Origin: Streptomyces sp. NRRL B-1347
Lineage (GTDB): Bacteria; Actinomycetota; Actinomycetes; Streptomycetales; Streptomycetaceae
Direction of reading: 5' to 3'
NCBI RefSeq assembly: GCF_000720325.1
Contig: NZ_JOJM01000013.1
Location: 120,022-184,021 of the forward strand
Length of the DNA: 64,000 bases
Shown here: in pieces, positions 18,017 through 25,632 of the stretch
How the letters are laid out: every line of letters starts with the position of its first letter
Numbering within the stretch: the first letter of the stretch is position 1
Position numbers and translations under genes: made by a program
Notes under the pieces: generated by a model
What the model saw: the letters and a program-made list of their open reading frames with translations, nothing else
Told to the model about the DNA's origin: nothing
The model's database searches: none

Positions 18017-18597
18017 GGGCGCAGACCTCCGGTGGTGGCGTTCGGTGCGCTGTCGCTCGCGGCGGTCGGGGCGAGCGGGGTGAGGTCACCGGCGATGTGG
18101 GCGGTCAGCTCCGCGCGCGGTGACAGGCGTTCCGCCAGCTCCCAGGCGAGCAGGCGGTGCAGGCCGTCGAGGTGGACCAGGCCGTCGTCGGTGGGGAGGT
18201 CCGCGTAGTGGTCGTGCGGGATCGGCCGCGTGGTGAGGTAGATGGAGGAGAACGCTTCGGTGCGGAACCGGGTGATCTTGCCGGTGCAGACGGGGTTGGC
18301 CGCCGTGAACTCCGCCTCGTGGGCGCGCAGCAGGTCCGCCGCCTGGCCGACGGTGAGGCCGGTGCGCGGGACGAGTTCGCGGCCGCCGCCGCAGCCGAGG
18401 TGCCAGGGCAGCAGCACCGAGCGGACGTCGGCCCGGGAGAGCCGGATCGTGGACCAGGTGCCGAAGGTCGCGTCGGCCAGGCGCAGCGCGCTGTCCGCGT
18501 CCTCGTTGGTGTTGACCTCGTGGGCGCGGCTGACGGGATGGTCCCGGTGGAAGAGGGCGCGCACCTCGTCGAAGGTGGTGGGGCCGATGATCTGCAT
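18013..18597 (-). CDS. Small NRPS-cluster protein with ParB-like motif (DUF6309-like)
   Basis: A 194-residue protein of unknown function, which I associate with a family found in Streptomyces biosynthetic clusters. The clearest feature is the segment LVHLDGLHRLLAWELAERL (about residues 140-158), matching the DG-x-HR-x-x-A motif of ParB/sulfiredoxin-like domains. In other siderophore clusters a ParB-like protein acts as a kinase or modulator, so an enzymatic or regulatory role is conceivable. It contains a few scattered Cys. The ATG has AGAAAGGA ten bases upstream. Its stop overlaps the start of the NRPS-like gene by 4 bases (ATGA), so the two proteins are made in a fixed ratio and probably act together. 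Confidence 0.55.
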   Translation of the reverse strand: MQIIGPTTFDEVRALFHRDHPVSRAHEVNTNEDADSALRLADATFGTWSTIRLSRADVRSVLLPWHLGCGGGRELVPRTGLTVGQAADLLRAHEAEFTAANPVCTGKITRFRTEAFSSIYLTTRPIPHDHYADLPTDDGLVHLDGLHRLLAWELAERLSPRAELTAHIAGDLTPLAPTAASDSAPNATTGGLRP

Positions 18598-18612
18598 CCG
18601 TGCCGTCCTTTC

Positions 18613-19413
18613 TCACGCCTGCCTGGCGTACTCGGTGAAGTGCCGCTCCGCGAAGAGCTCCGGCCAGCGCCCGCCGTCGAGTTCGAGGGCGCGGGCCGTG
18701 CTGAGCATGTGCCGCCAGTAGGGCTTCACGGGCCGCCAGCGCGCCCCGGTCTGGCAGTACGACGCGTCGACGAAGTAGCGGGGCAGGCTGCCGGGCGGGT
18801 TCGGCGCGGGTCTGCGGGCGTGCAGCAGCGCGGAGTTGATGACCACGGTCGAGCCGGGCGGCAGCGCGTCGATGACGACCTCGCCCGGGAGTTCGGTGGT
18901 GCCGAGGTGGGCGAGCGCCGACTTGGTCCAGGGCCGCTGGTGGGAGCCGGGCACCAGGGTGAGGTTGCCGACCGTGCCGTCGAGGCCGCCGAGGTAGTGC
19001 AGCGCGTGCACCATCGCCAGGTCGGGGTCGCCCGCGTCGTTGGGTTCGTGGTCGTGGTGCCACGGCTTGCCGGGCGCGCCGGGGTTGTGCCGGTCACTGT
19101 GCAGATGGTGGAAGACGAACGGCGCGCCCATGAGGTCGGCTATGACCCGCAGCAGCGGCTCGTGGGTGATGAGTTCGCCGTGGGCGGGCAGCTCCAGCTC
19201 CATGACGGGCGGCGGATCGTCGTCGGGGCCCGGATCGAGGCAGGCGGCGATCGAGCGGGACCGCAGCCCGTCGTCCACCCAGCGGTCCACTTCCGGCACG
19301 AGCCGGTCCCGCAGCGCCGCGGGCAGCAGGGCGGGCAGGACCAGATAGCCCGACTCCGCGAAGTGCTCCCGTTGTGCCGACACCGTCCCGTTGCCCTCGT
19401 AGAACAATGGCAT
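18613..19413 (-). CDS. PhyH-like Fe(II)/2-oxoglutarate dioxygenase
   Basis: A 266-residue phytanoyl-CoA-dioxygenase-like protein. The iron ligands are the His-x-Asp in PWHHDHEP and a distal His in NSALLHARR, with an Arg two to three residues on to hold 2-oxoglutarate. The N-terminus (HFAESGYLVLPALL) and the GSHQRPW loop are typical. Members oxidise free amino acids, fatty acids or natural-product intermediates. I chose ATG 19413 over a GTG at 19422 because AAAGG is placed better for the ATG. It precedes the small ParB-like gene by 15 bases and is the second oxidase of the cluster; the first, TauD-like, lies downstream. Confidence 0.8.
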   Translation of the reverse strand: MPLFYEGNGTVSAQREHFAESGYLVLPALLPAALRDRLVPEVDRWVDDGLRSRSIAACLDPGPDDDPPPVMELELPAHGELITHEPLLRVIADLMGAPFVFHHLHSDRHNPGAPGKPWHHDHEPNDAGDPDLAMVHALHYLGGLDGTVGNLTLVPGSHQRPWTKSALAHLGTTELPGEVVIDALPPGSTVVINSALLHARRPAPNPPGSLPRYFVDASYCQTGARWRPVKPYWRHMLSTARALELDGGRWPELFAERHFTEYARQA

Positions 19414-19508
19414 ACACCCCACACCTTTCCATGGCCAGGAATGACGTAGTGAATTGCGGATGTTATCAGCGCGATATCAGCCGTCGCTCCGAATTGATCA
19501 AAGTCGGC

Positions 19509-20536
19509 TTAATTCCCGCCGGTTCGACTCGGTTGCGACGCAGGAATTACCGGCGCTCCGGCCGCTTCCACACGTGAAGACCCGGATCTCCCCAATGGCG
19601 AGAAATGAGTACCGAGCCAGACGAAAACCTGAATGACCGCGATGGTCGTGAACAACGCCGCGACCCCGAACTCGACGACCAGCCAGCCGCCGAGCAGCGA
19701 GCTGACCGGTATGGCCGCGAAGGGAATGGCCCGCTGCAGCCCCACCACCCTGCCGAGGAATTCCGGATCGACCGCGCCCTGCCGATAGGTGCGCCAGGGC
19801 ACGATGAACGTGGAGGTCGTCGTGCCGACGACGAACCAGCAGACGATGAGCGCGCCGATGCCGGGCTGGAACGCGGGCAGCGTCAGGGCGAGGGCCTTCA
19901 CGGCCATGGCCGCGCCCATGAGCGCGCCCGCCGAGAACCGGCGCAGCAGCAGGGGTGCGGCGGCGGCGCCGAGCGCGGCCCCGAGCCCCTGTGCCGCCGC
20001 CACCACCGCGAGCGAGGCCGGGACGTCCCCGTCGGGCCCGGCCACGATGTAGACGAGGTTGGCCGCCGCCGCGGGGAAGGTGAAGTTGGCCAGGGTCAGC
20101 AGGACCGTGGCCCACAGCAGGGCGCGCTCCCGCACGACCATGCGCAGCGCGGCGACGGAGTCGGGCCTGGGCCCGAGGAGCGTGACGACCGCGACCCCGG
20201 CGACCGGGCCGAGCATGCCGAGCGTGCCGTCCGCGCCCTGGACCCAGGCGTTCATCGCGGCCCGCCGCTCCTTCGCGACCCGCTCGGTGATGAACCCCTG
20301 GAACGCGGGGAACGAGAACGGCCGTACGCAGCCCAGCAGAAAGGCCGCCGCCATCACAAGGCGAAGCGGAATATCCAGTCCCCGCTGCTGGAGATGATGA
20401 AGGCCACGCGTAACAGCCGCTCGTCCCGCCGCTGTTCATCCCGCTTCCCCGCGGGTCGCCGGTACTGCGCACAGGCGGTGCGGGCGGAGCGCGTGACACG
20501 TAAGCGCCGCCGCCCATGCGTGTGCACAGCAATCAC
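19509..20536 (-). pseudogene. MFS exporter with internal deletion and frameshift
   Basis: Two out-of-frame fragments read leftward. The first 60 codons (GTG 20536, GGAG upstream) end with RVAFIISSSGDWIFRFAL, the typical start of transmembrane helix 1 of major-facilitator exporters, then stop at TGA (20354-20356). The second frame (20357-19509, 282 residues) continues with hydrophobic helices FLLGCVRPFSF, VLLTLANFTFP, GGWLVVEFG and so on, corresponding to the remaining helices of a normal 400-420-residue transporter. About 60-90 residues covering helices 1-3 appear missing at the junction. A functional second-frame protein would start mid-membrane. I infer a decayed product exporter. It lies first in the leftward operon. 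Confidence 0.65.
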
Positions 20537-20677
20537 GAACCCTCCCCGCAAGAAAAGGAAAAGAAAACGGAAGCGCTCACGGGGGTCGTCCGTGGTGCCC
20601 TGGGGTCTCGCTCGGCTCGGGCTCAGAGAAGCACAGGAAGCTCAGGTTCCGCCATCCTCGTCCTACCATCTGAGACC

Positions 20678-20725
20678 ATTTCAACATGTGCAACGCAGGG
20701 GATTTCACCATGTGCAACGGCGGGA
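20678..20725. repeat. Two tandem 24-bp operator-like direct repeats
   Basis: Copies at 20678-20701 and 20702-20725 match at 20 of 24 positions. The core TTCAACATGTGCAA in the first copy is itself a partial dyad (TTnnACATGTnnAA). Two adjacent copies spaced just over two helical turns are typical of a DNA-binding site for a dimeric regulator. Confidence 0.5.
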
Positions 20726-20782
20726 ATTCCAGCGGTGCTTGGCGGGGGAATCTACTCGCGCCTCTAATGGAAAGGCAAGACG

Positions 20783-20811
20783 TTGACGGGGTGTTGCACC
20801 AGGAGTATGGT
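20783..20811 (+). promoter_or_regulatory. Housekeeping-type promoter facing right
   Basis: TTGACG (20783-20788), a 17-base spacer and TATGGT (20806-20811) form a near-consensus streptomycete promoter. The first recognisable downstream gene is the ATPase at 21182, so it may drive a long leader or a small RNA. Confidence 0.5.
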
Positions 20812-21181
20812 CTACACCACTTCTGCGAGAATGTGCTGGTCACCGCAGTGTGCGCTCGCGCCCTCGCGCCCTCGCGCCGACGCGCCCGATAAACTACTCG
20901 CAAGTCATACCGACGAGTTAACAACGTACCCGCGTGCCGCATTCGAGCCGACCGACGCCCATTCCATTCCCACGCGGACACCGGAAAGGCAAGGCGGCGC
21001 TCCGGCGCGCCGCCGCGCTTGTGGCCCACCGGGGTCCGCGCCCATGGCCTTCCCCTCGCCGCCCCTCTCCCACGGCCGGCGCTTCCGCACGATCCGCGTA
21101 CCGCACCGCAACGACCGCGTAGTCGGCGGGGTTCGGGGCAGGCGATCGGTGTGAACCGCGGAACGACGGGAGGTTGTCGTG

Positions 21182-21577
21182 ATGCACCCTCCGAAGGAGC
21201 AGCGAGTGGTGCGCGAGTGGGAGCGTAGCGGGACGGTGTCGGCAGCCGAGGCACGCGCGGCGGCGCGCGCCTTCATGGCCTCGGTGGGGTACGACGACGA
21301 GCGGCAGGCGGAAGCGGTGCTCCTGGTCGTGTCGGAGCTGGTGACGAACGCGCTGCGGCACGCCCGCGGCGTGACCGCGCTCCACCTCGGCCACAGCGAA
21401 CGGGGCCTTACGGTGTCCGTGTACGACGCCGCCGACGAGCCACCGCGCACCCTGCCCCTCGACCCGGCGCGGCCGGGCGGATTCGGACTCCACCTGGTGC
21501 GGGACCTCGCGGGACGCCTGGACGTCGAGTGGTGTCCGGTCGGCAAGAGAGTGCGCGCCACCGTGCCGCTGTCGTGA
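21182..21577 (+). CDS. RsbW-like ATP-binding regulatory protein (HATPase)
   Basis: A 131-residue GHKL ATPase domain protein. The N box ELVTNALRHA (about residues 55-64) carries the conserved Asn for Mg-ATP; the G1-like stretch is DAADEPP and G2 is GGFGLHLVRDLAG. It is the compact size of streptomycete anti-sigma/anti-anti-sigma kinases that regulate SigF-type sigma factors or protein-partner switches. GGGAGG is eight bases before ATG 21182. It converges on a SigB/F-type sigma factor gene across a terminator, so the two may or may not be partners. Catalytic activity versus pure binding cannot be told. Confidence 0.8.
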   Translation: MHPPKEQRVVREWERSGTVSAAEARAAARAFMASVGYDDERQAEAVLLVVSELVTNALRHARGVTALHLGHSERGLTVSVYDAADEPPRTLPLDPARPGGFGLHLVRDLAGRLDVEWCPVGKRVRATVPLS

Positions 21578-21718
21578 ACCCCGGTGCGTCAGGAGGGCAG
21601 GCGGATGGCCGCCGCCCGGCGGCGGCCGCTGTGCTCGTCCGACTCCGTGTACCCGCTTCCGTGTACCCGCAGGGGGCGGCGGGGTGCGCCGGGGCGGCGA
21701 AGGCGGCGGAGCCAGAAA

Positions 21719-21754
21719 GAACGTGGCGGGGCCGTTGTCGGCCCCGCCACGTTC
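21719..21754. terminator. Bidirectional terminator
   Basis: Perfect 15-bp arms (21719-21733, 21740-21754) with a 6-base loop between the convergent ATPase and sigma factor genes; it is 48 bases from the sigma factor's stop. Confidence 0.85.
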
Positions 21755-21801
21755 ACGTCTTTCGCCCAGGCGAATCAGGCGGCTCGGGCGGCTCAGGCAG
21801 C

Positions 21802-22680
21802 TCAGGCCGCTTCGGGCAGCAGGCCCGCGCGCAGCCGGCTGAGGATGCGGTTCAGCAGGCGGGACACCTGCATCTGCGACACCCCGATCCGCTCGCCGAT
21901 CTCCGCCTGTGTCAGCTCCTCCACGAACCGCATGTGGACGATCTCCCGGTCCCGCTCGGACAGTTCGCCGATCAGCGGGGCCAGGCTGTTGAGGTCCTCC
22001 ACCAGCTCGTACCCGGCGTCCTCCGCGCCGATGAAGTCGGCGAGGACGGCCTCGCTCTCGTCCCCCGCGGCGCCGGTGAGCAGCGTGGTGTCCAGGGACG
22101 AGGACGTATAGGCGTTGGCCGCCTTGCGGGCCTCGATGACCTCGCCCTCGGGCAGGGACATCAGCTCGGCCAGCTCGGCGGTGGTGGGGTCGCGGTCGAG
22201 GCGGCTGGAGAGCTCCTCGGTCGCCTTGACCAGCTCGATGCGCGCCTCCTGGAGACGGCGCGGCACGTGCACGGCCCAGCTGGTGTCGCGGAAGAAGCGC
22301 TTGATCTCGCCGACGATGTAGGGGACGGCGAACGTGGTGAACTCCACTTCGCGCGTGAGGTCGAAGCGGTCGATGGCCTTGATCAGACCGATCGTGCCGA
22401 CCTGCACGATGTCCTCCCGCTCGTCACCGCGGTTGCGGTAGCGGGTGGCGGCGTAGCGGACGAGGGAGAGGTTCAGCTCGATCAGCGTGTTGCGGACGTA
22501 CTGGTGGTCGTGGGTGCCCTCCTCCAGCACGGCGAGGCGTGCGAAGAACTGCTTGGACAGCACGCGGGCGTCGCGCGGCTCGACGGACAACGGCGCTTCG
22601 ATCAGTGGCAGTTCACCGTCCGTGCCGACGTGCGTTGCGGGCACCTGGACCTCGGACACTGCACCTGTCGCGGCAGCCAC
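21802..22680 (-). CDS. SigB/SigF-family RNA polymerase sigma factor
   Basis: A 292-residue group 3 sigma factor of the stress/development class. Region 2 is clear: IELNLSLVRYAATRYRNRGDEREDIVQVGTIGLIKAIDRFD, then region 2.3-2.4 (FTTFAVPYIVGEIKRFFRDTSW). Region 3 has VHVPRRLQEARIEL, and region 4 ends with the helix-turn-helix LTQAEIGERIGVSQMQVSRLL. It would redirect RNA polymerase to stress or sporulation promoters. I chose GTG 22680 because GAAGGG lies eight bases before it; the frame extends to a GTG at 22770 that lacks a ribosome site. It faces an RsbW-like gene across a strong terminator. Confidence 0.85.
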   Translation of the reverse strand: MAAATGAVSEVQVPATHVGTDGELPLIEAPLSVEPRDARVLSKQFFARLAVLEEGTHDHQYVRNTLIELNLSLVRYAATRYRNRGDEREDIVQVGTIGLIKAIDRFDLTREVEFTTFAVPYIVGEIKRFFRDTSWAVHVPRRLQEARIELVKATEELSSRLDRDPTTAELAELMSLPEGEVIEARKAANAYTSSSLDTTLLTGAAGDESEAVLADFIGAEDAGYELVEDLNSLAPLIGELSERDREIVHMRFVEELTQAEIGERIGVSQMQVSRLLNRILSRLRAGLLPEAA

Positions 22681-22864
22681 ACCTTCCACCCTTCTCTCGA
22701 CGTCACTGGCCCTCCCCTCCCCCGAGGGGGACGTGACGTGCGTCTGCCCGGCACCAGCGGTTCCATGCACACGGATCCACGCGGCCGAGCCGACGGCTCG
22801 TCAAGAGCGCCCCTAGGTACTGCTACTCATGCGCGGGCCCACCCGCGCTGCCTAGGGTCGCCCG

Positions 22865-23074
22865 GTGCCCACCGATTCACCCTCACCACGGCAGCCCTCC
22901 GCGCGTAAGCGGGGCTGGTGCTGCTGCCTGCCCCTGGCCCTGTTCCCCGTCGTCTGGCTCCTCGCCGCCGCTCTGCTGCCGGGGGAGGCGGGCCGGGACG
23001 CGGGATGGTGGCCGATCTGGGTGGCGGCGGTGGTGTGGAACGGCGGGGACGGCGTGGGCGAACTGCTCGGCTAG
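22865..23074 (+). CDS. Small membrane protein
   Basis: A 69-residue protein with one or two predicted membrane helices (CCCLPLALFPVVWLLAAAL, and WWPIWVAAVVW). It starts with GTG at 22865, and TAGGGT sits six to eight bases before, so it may be leaderless. No function can be named. The stop TAG shares the palindrome CTAG with the stop of the convergent VOC gene. Moderately uncertain, as the frame is short. Confidence 0.45.
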   Translation: MPTDSPSPRQPSARKRGWCCCLPLALFPVVWLLAAALLPGEAGRDAGWWPIWVAAVVWNGGDGVGELLG

Positions 23075-23490
23075 GGCGCTCCGGTCGGGGCGTCGGCGAC
23101 GAGTTCGACCTCGAAGCCGTCGGTGTTCTCCAGGTAGGCGGCGTAGGTCCGTTCACCGCCGGCGTGGGGGTGGCGGTCGGGGAACATCAGGGTCCAGCCG
23201 TGCCGCGGCGCCTCGGCGGCCAGGGCCTCCACGGCGTGGTGGTCCTCGACGTGGAACGCCAGGTGGTTCAGGCCGGGCCTGCACCGGTCGTGCCGGTCCG
23301 AGGTGAGCGCCGGGGACTCTTCGACGACCAGGTACGTGGCGCCGAGCCGCCAGCTGCGGCCCGTGGCCCAGCTCTGGAACCGCGTGTGGCCGAGGGCCTC
23401 CAGGAGCCAGCCGAAGGAGACGACGGCGCGGTCGAGGTCCGGCACCCAGACCTCGACGTGGTGGAGCGTCCCGGTGATGGGTCCGGTCAT
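23071..23490 (-). CDS. VOC (glyoxalase/bleomycin-resistance-like) family protein
   Basis: A 139-residue vicinal-oxygen-chelate protein. The N-terminus LHHVEVWVPDLDRAVVSFGWLLEALG is the classic first beta-alpha-beta module, and the second half contains LNHLAFHVEDHHAVEAL and FEVELVAD, carrying candidate His and Glu metal ligands. VOC proteins act as dioxygenases, isomerases or drug-binding resistance proteins; no substrate is suggested by neighbours. ATG 23490 with AGGAC upstream defines the start; an upstream extension lacks a ribosome site. Its stop is shared tail-to-tail with the small membrane protein gene. Confidence 0.75.
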   Translation of the reverse strand: MTGPITGTLHHVEVWVPDLDRAVVSFGWLLEALGHTRFQSWATGRSWRLGATYLVVEESPALTSDRHDRCRPGLNHLAFHVEDHHAVEALAAEAPRHGWTLMFPDRHPHAGGERTYAAYLENTDGFEVELVADAPTGAP

Positions 23491-23941
23491 GCCGTCCTGC
23501 CTTCTTGGGTGGGTCCCGAGCGTTCGCGACTCGGGGACTGCGCGGGTGGGGCGGGGCGTCAGGCCGAGCGGCCCGTCGGGGAACCAGCACGTCAGCCCCC
23601 ATGCGGCGAGGCTAACGGAGGGGTCCGACACCCGGTCACCGGCACCCGGTCACCGGCGACCGGGCCGCAGGGGCGCGGCCGTGGAGAAGCGTTTGGCGAC
23701 GCCCCGGTCATGTGGCTGCTCGCGGCCCGCCCCATGCCGGAGGAGTCCGCGATGCACACGGCGGTGGAGGGACTCGCCGAACGGAACGCCCGGCTGCTCC
23801 CCCTCGGCGCGCGGCCGGGGAGGCCAGCCGTCGATGCCCAGCCGGTCAACAGCCGATCAACTCACGTCAGAGGCCCAGGTCGGACGCGCACACTTGCGCC
23901 ATCGGCCACCTGACGCGCAGACGACGCCCTAAAGTCACCGC
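23491..23941. other. Intergenic region with short tandem repeats
   Basis: A 451-base stretch without a convincing gene. It contains a perfect two-copy 14-base tandem repeat (23629-23656). Frames here are short and lack signatures; a possible small ORF (near 23710-23913) is not supported. Confidence 0.4.
23629..23656. repeat. Perfect 14-bp tandem duplication
   Basis: CACCCGGTCACCGG occurs twice head-to-tail at 23629-23642 and 23643-23656, with a partial third unit after it. It lies in non-coding DNA between the VOC gene and the DUF218 gene and is probably a slippage product. Confidence 0.5.
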
Positions 23942-24523
23942 ATGCGACGAACGGCAGCATGGGCGGTCGCCGGTGCCGCGGCCCTGGTCTGGAGCGAGTG
24001 GCTGAACTGGCGCTGGTCACGCACGCTCGTGGGGCGCCGCGAGGGCGCCGTCGAAGCCGTGGTCGTGCTGGGCTTCCGGAACCCGCAGGCGACGGCGAAC
24101 CTCGTCAGCCGCTGGCGGGTCCGTGCCGGACTCCGCTCCCTCGCCGCCGACCGCGCGGACAGCACCCGTGTGATCTTCAGCGGCGGCGCGACCGGCGGCG
24201 ACACCACGGAGGCCCGACTGATGGCCGACTACGCGCAGTCGGTGCTCGGGTTCCGCGGCACCGTGACACTCGAGGACCAGAGCACGACGACGTGGGAGAA
24301 CATCACGAACGTGATCCCCCTGCTGGAGGACGCGGACCGCATCAAGATCGTCTCCCAGCCGGCACACGCGCTCAAGGCCCGCGCGTACCTGCGGCGACAG
24401 CGCCCCGACCTCGCCGAGAGGCTCGTACGCGCGGATGACTACCGCTTCGGCGAGTGGATCGCCGCCAAACCGCTGCTCGCCCTGTACGGACTGTGGAAGC
24501 TCCGCGGCCTGAAGCCCTCTTGA
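23942..24523 (+). CDS. DUF218 / YdcF-like membrane-anchored protein
   Basis: A 193-residue protein. It begins with a single membrane-spanning segment (AAWAVAGAAALVWSEWL) and then has the DUF218 core: VVVLGFRNP, a GG motif (FSGGATGGDTTEARLMADYA), LEDQSTTTWENITNVIP and RIKIVSQPAHALKARAYL. DUF218 proteins (YdcF, ElyC, SanA) act at the cell envelope, linked to cell-wall precursor or permeability control. ATG 23942 lies six bases after TAAAGT, a -10-like hexamer, so the mRNA may be leaderless. No operon partner is seen. Confidence 0.8.
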   Translation: MRRTAAWAVAGAAALVWSEWLNWRWSRTLVGRREGAVEAVVVLGFRNPQATANLVSRWRVRAGLRSLAADRADSTRVIFSGGATGGDTTEARLMADYAQSVLGFRGTVTLEDQSTTTWENITNVIPLLEDADRIKIVSQPAHALKARAYLRRQRPDLAERLVRADDYRFGEWIAAKPLLALYGLWKLRGLKPS

Positions 24524-24913
24524 ACCGACGCCGGGTCGCCCCCGGCACGGACGGGGAGGCCCCGCCACCGGTCGCGGTCAAGGCCCTCCGGGTCACGGGT
24601 CTGTCCCAGCGGACGGCCATCGCGAACGGGTGTACGACGGCTGCGTTCACTGCCGCCCCTCGCTGGCGCGGCGGCCGGTATTCGGGTTCCGTTTCCCGAG
24701 GTCGGACGGTGGTGGAGCAGGAGCGCGGGAGGGGCGAGGGATGGCTCGCGGCAGTGCGCGCCGGGCCGGTGCGTGCATGTAACAGGAATGTCTTAGGGGG
24801 CAGTTGGGCGGAACGCCTCGCCGGACGGGGCCGGTCCTGGTGGGCAGAAACGCTCGCTCGTGCCGACTCGTGCCGAGCGGCCGACACCTCCCACTGATTC
24901 CGAGGAAGCAATG
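24524..24913. other. Intergenic region, no gene recognised
   Basis: 390 bases between the DUF218 gene and a lipoprotein gene. All frames in it lack signatures and ribosome sites. It presumably holds the lipoprotein promoter, but I see no convincing match. Confidence 0.4.
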
Positions 24914-25609
24914 ATGCGCGTTCGCAAGCTCACCTTCGCCGCCCTGGCCGTTGCCGCGGGTCTCTCGCTCACGGCCTGCGACGGCGATGACGACTCGGGC
25001 CGGAACGACTCGTCGTCCTCGTCCAGTTCGTCGTCCTCGGCGGGCGGCTCGGGCTCGGGCGGTACGGAGCAGGACGGCGGGAAGGGCTCATCCGACAAGG
25101 ACTCCCCCGGCAAGGACTCCGCCGCGAAGGGCTCCGGCGGACAGGGCGCGACCGCGGGGAGCGGCTCCGACGCCGACGCGAAGGGCGGCAAGTGCCGCAC
25201 CGACGAGCTCGACGTCACCGCGTCGGACAGCACCATCGACGGCGACACCGAGGGCACCGTCGCGGTGACGTTCAAGAACGGCGGCGGCCGCGACTGCACC
25301 CTGTCCGGGTACGCGGGCGTCGACCTGAAGACCGCCGAGGGGGACCTGTCCGCCCGGCGCAGTGGTGAGCGGGCCACGCCGATGACCCTCAAGGACGGGG
25401 GTTCGGTGTCCTTCGGCGTCACCTACCCGGTCAACGACTCGGGCGGCTCCGGCGTCCGGGTCACCGGTCTCGTGGTGACCCCTCCGGGCGAGACGAAGTC
25501 GGTCGGCCTGGAGTGGCCGGGCGCCGCCACCCTGCCGGTCACCGACGGCTCCGGCTCCCCCGTGAAGGTGGGCCCGATGGGCAGTGCCGGCCAGGGCGGG
25601 GCGAACTGA
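24914..25609 (+). CDS. DUF4232-like lipoprotein
   Basis: A 231-residue exported lipoprotein. A positively charged start, hydrophobic stretch AALAVAAGLSLTAC with Cys at residue 19 (lipobox LTAC) mark lipid attachment. A long Ser/Gly/Asp/Lys-rich, low-complexity linker of about 80 residues follows, and the C-terminal domain (after KCRTDELDV) is a beta-sandwich of about 130 residues with two Cys pairs, the DUF4232 fold of many secreted actinobacterial proteins. GAGGAAG precedes two ATGs; 24914 has better spacing, and 24911 is possible. Function unknown. A shorter decayed paralogue lies at 34848-35327. Confidence 0.8.
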   Translation: MRVRKLTFAALAVAAGLSLTACDGDDDSGRNDSSSSSSSSSSAGGSGSGGTEQDGGKGSSDKDSPGKDSAAKGSGGQGATAGSGSDADAKGGKCRTDELDVTASDSTIDGDTEGTVAVTFKNGGGRDCTLSGYAGVDLKTAEGDLSARRSGERATPMTLKDGGSVSFGVTYPVNDSGGSGVRVTGLVVTPPGETKSVGLEWPGAATLPVTDGSGSPVKVGPMGSAGQGGAN

Positions 25610-25632
25610 GCGGCGTCAGCGACGAGGTCGCC

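Larger units (their letters stand above)
20537..21181. other. Intergenic control region upstream of the NRPS-like operon
   Basis: A 645-base region without a convincing gene. It is less GC-rich than its surroundings and contains a two-copy 24-base direct repeat (20678-20725), a good rightward promoter (20783-20811) and a stretch near 20894-20940 with few GC bases. No frame here has a family signature. It is the probable control region for the leftward cluster and possibly for the RsbW-like gene to the right. Confidence 0.5.

Noticed and set aside
13778..18208. A 1476-residue plus-strand frame antisense to the NRPS-like gene
   Set aside because: It is a high-GC shadow frame: no family signature and Arg/Gly/Pro/Ala-rich composition, opposite a protein with complete A, T, E and R motifs.
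11554..20536. Isonitrile lipopeptide cluster because of the TauD-like gene and NRPS reductase
   Set aside because: There is no fatty-acyl ligase, acyl carrier protein or thioesterase, and no condensation domain.
20686..20892. A 68-residue plus-strand frame in the cluster control region (MCNAGDFTMCNGGNSSG)
   Set aside because: It overlaps the direct repeats that generate its repetitive start, has no ribosome site and no family features.
22764..22770. Longer start (22770) for the sigma factor
   Set aside because: It has no ribosome site and adds 30 residues of biased composition; GTG 22680 has GAAGGG eight bases upstream.
23710..23913. Possible short ORF (MWLLAARPMPEES) between the VOC and DUF218 genes
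   Set aside because: No ribosome site, no signature, and the codon composition resembles random GC-rich DNA.
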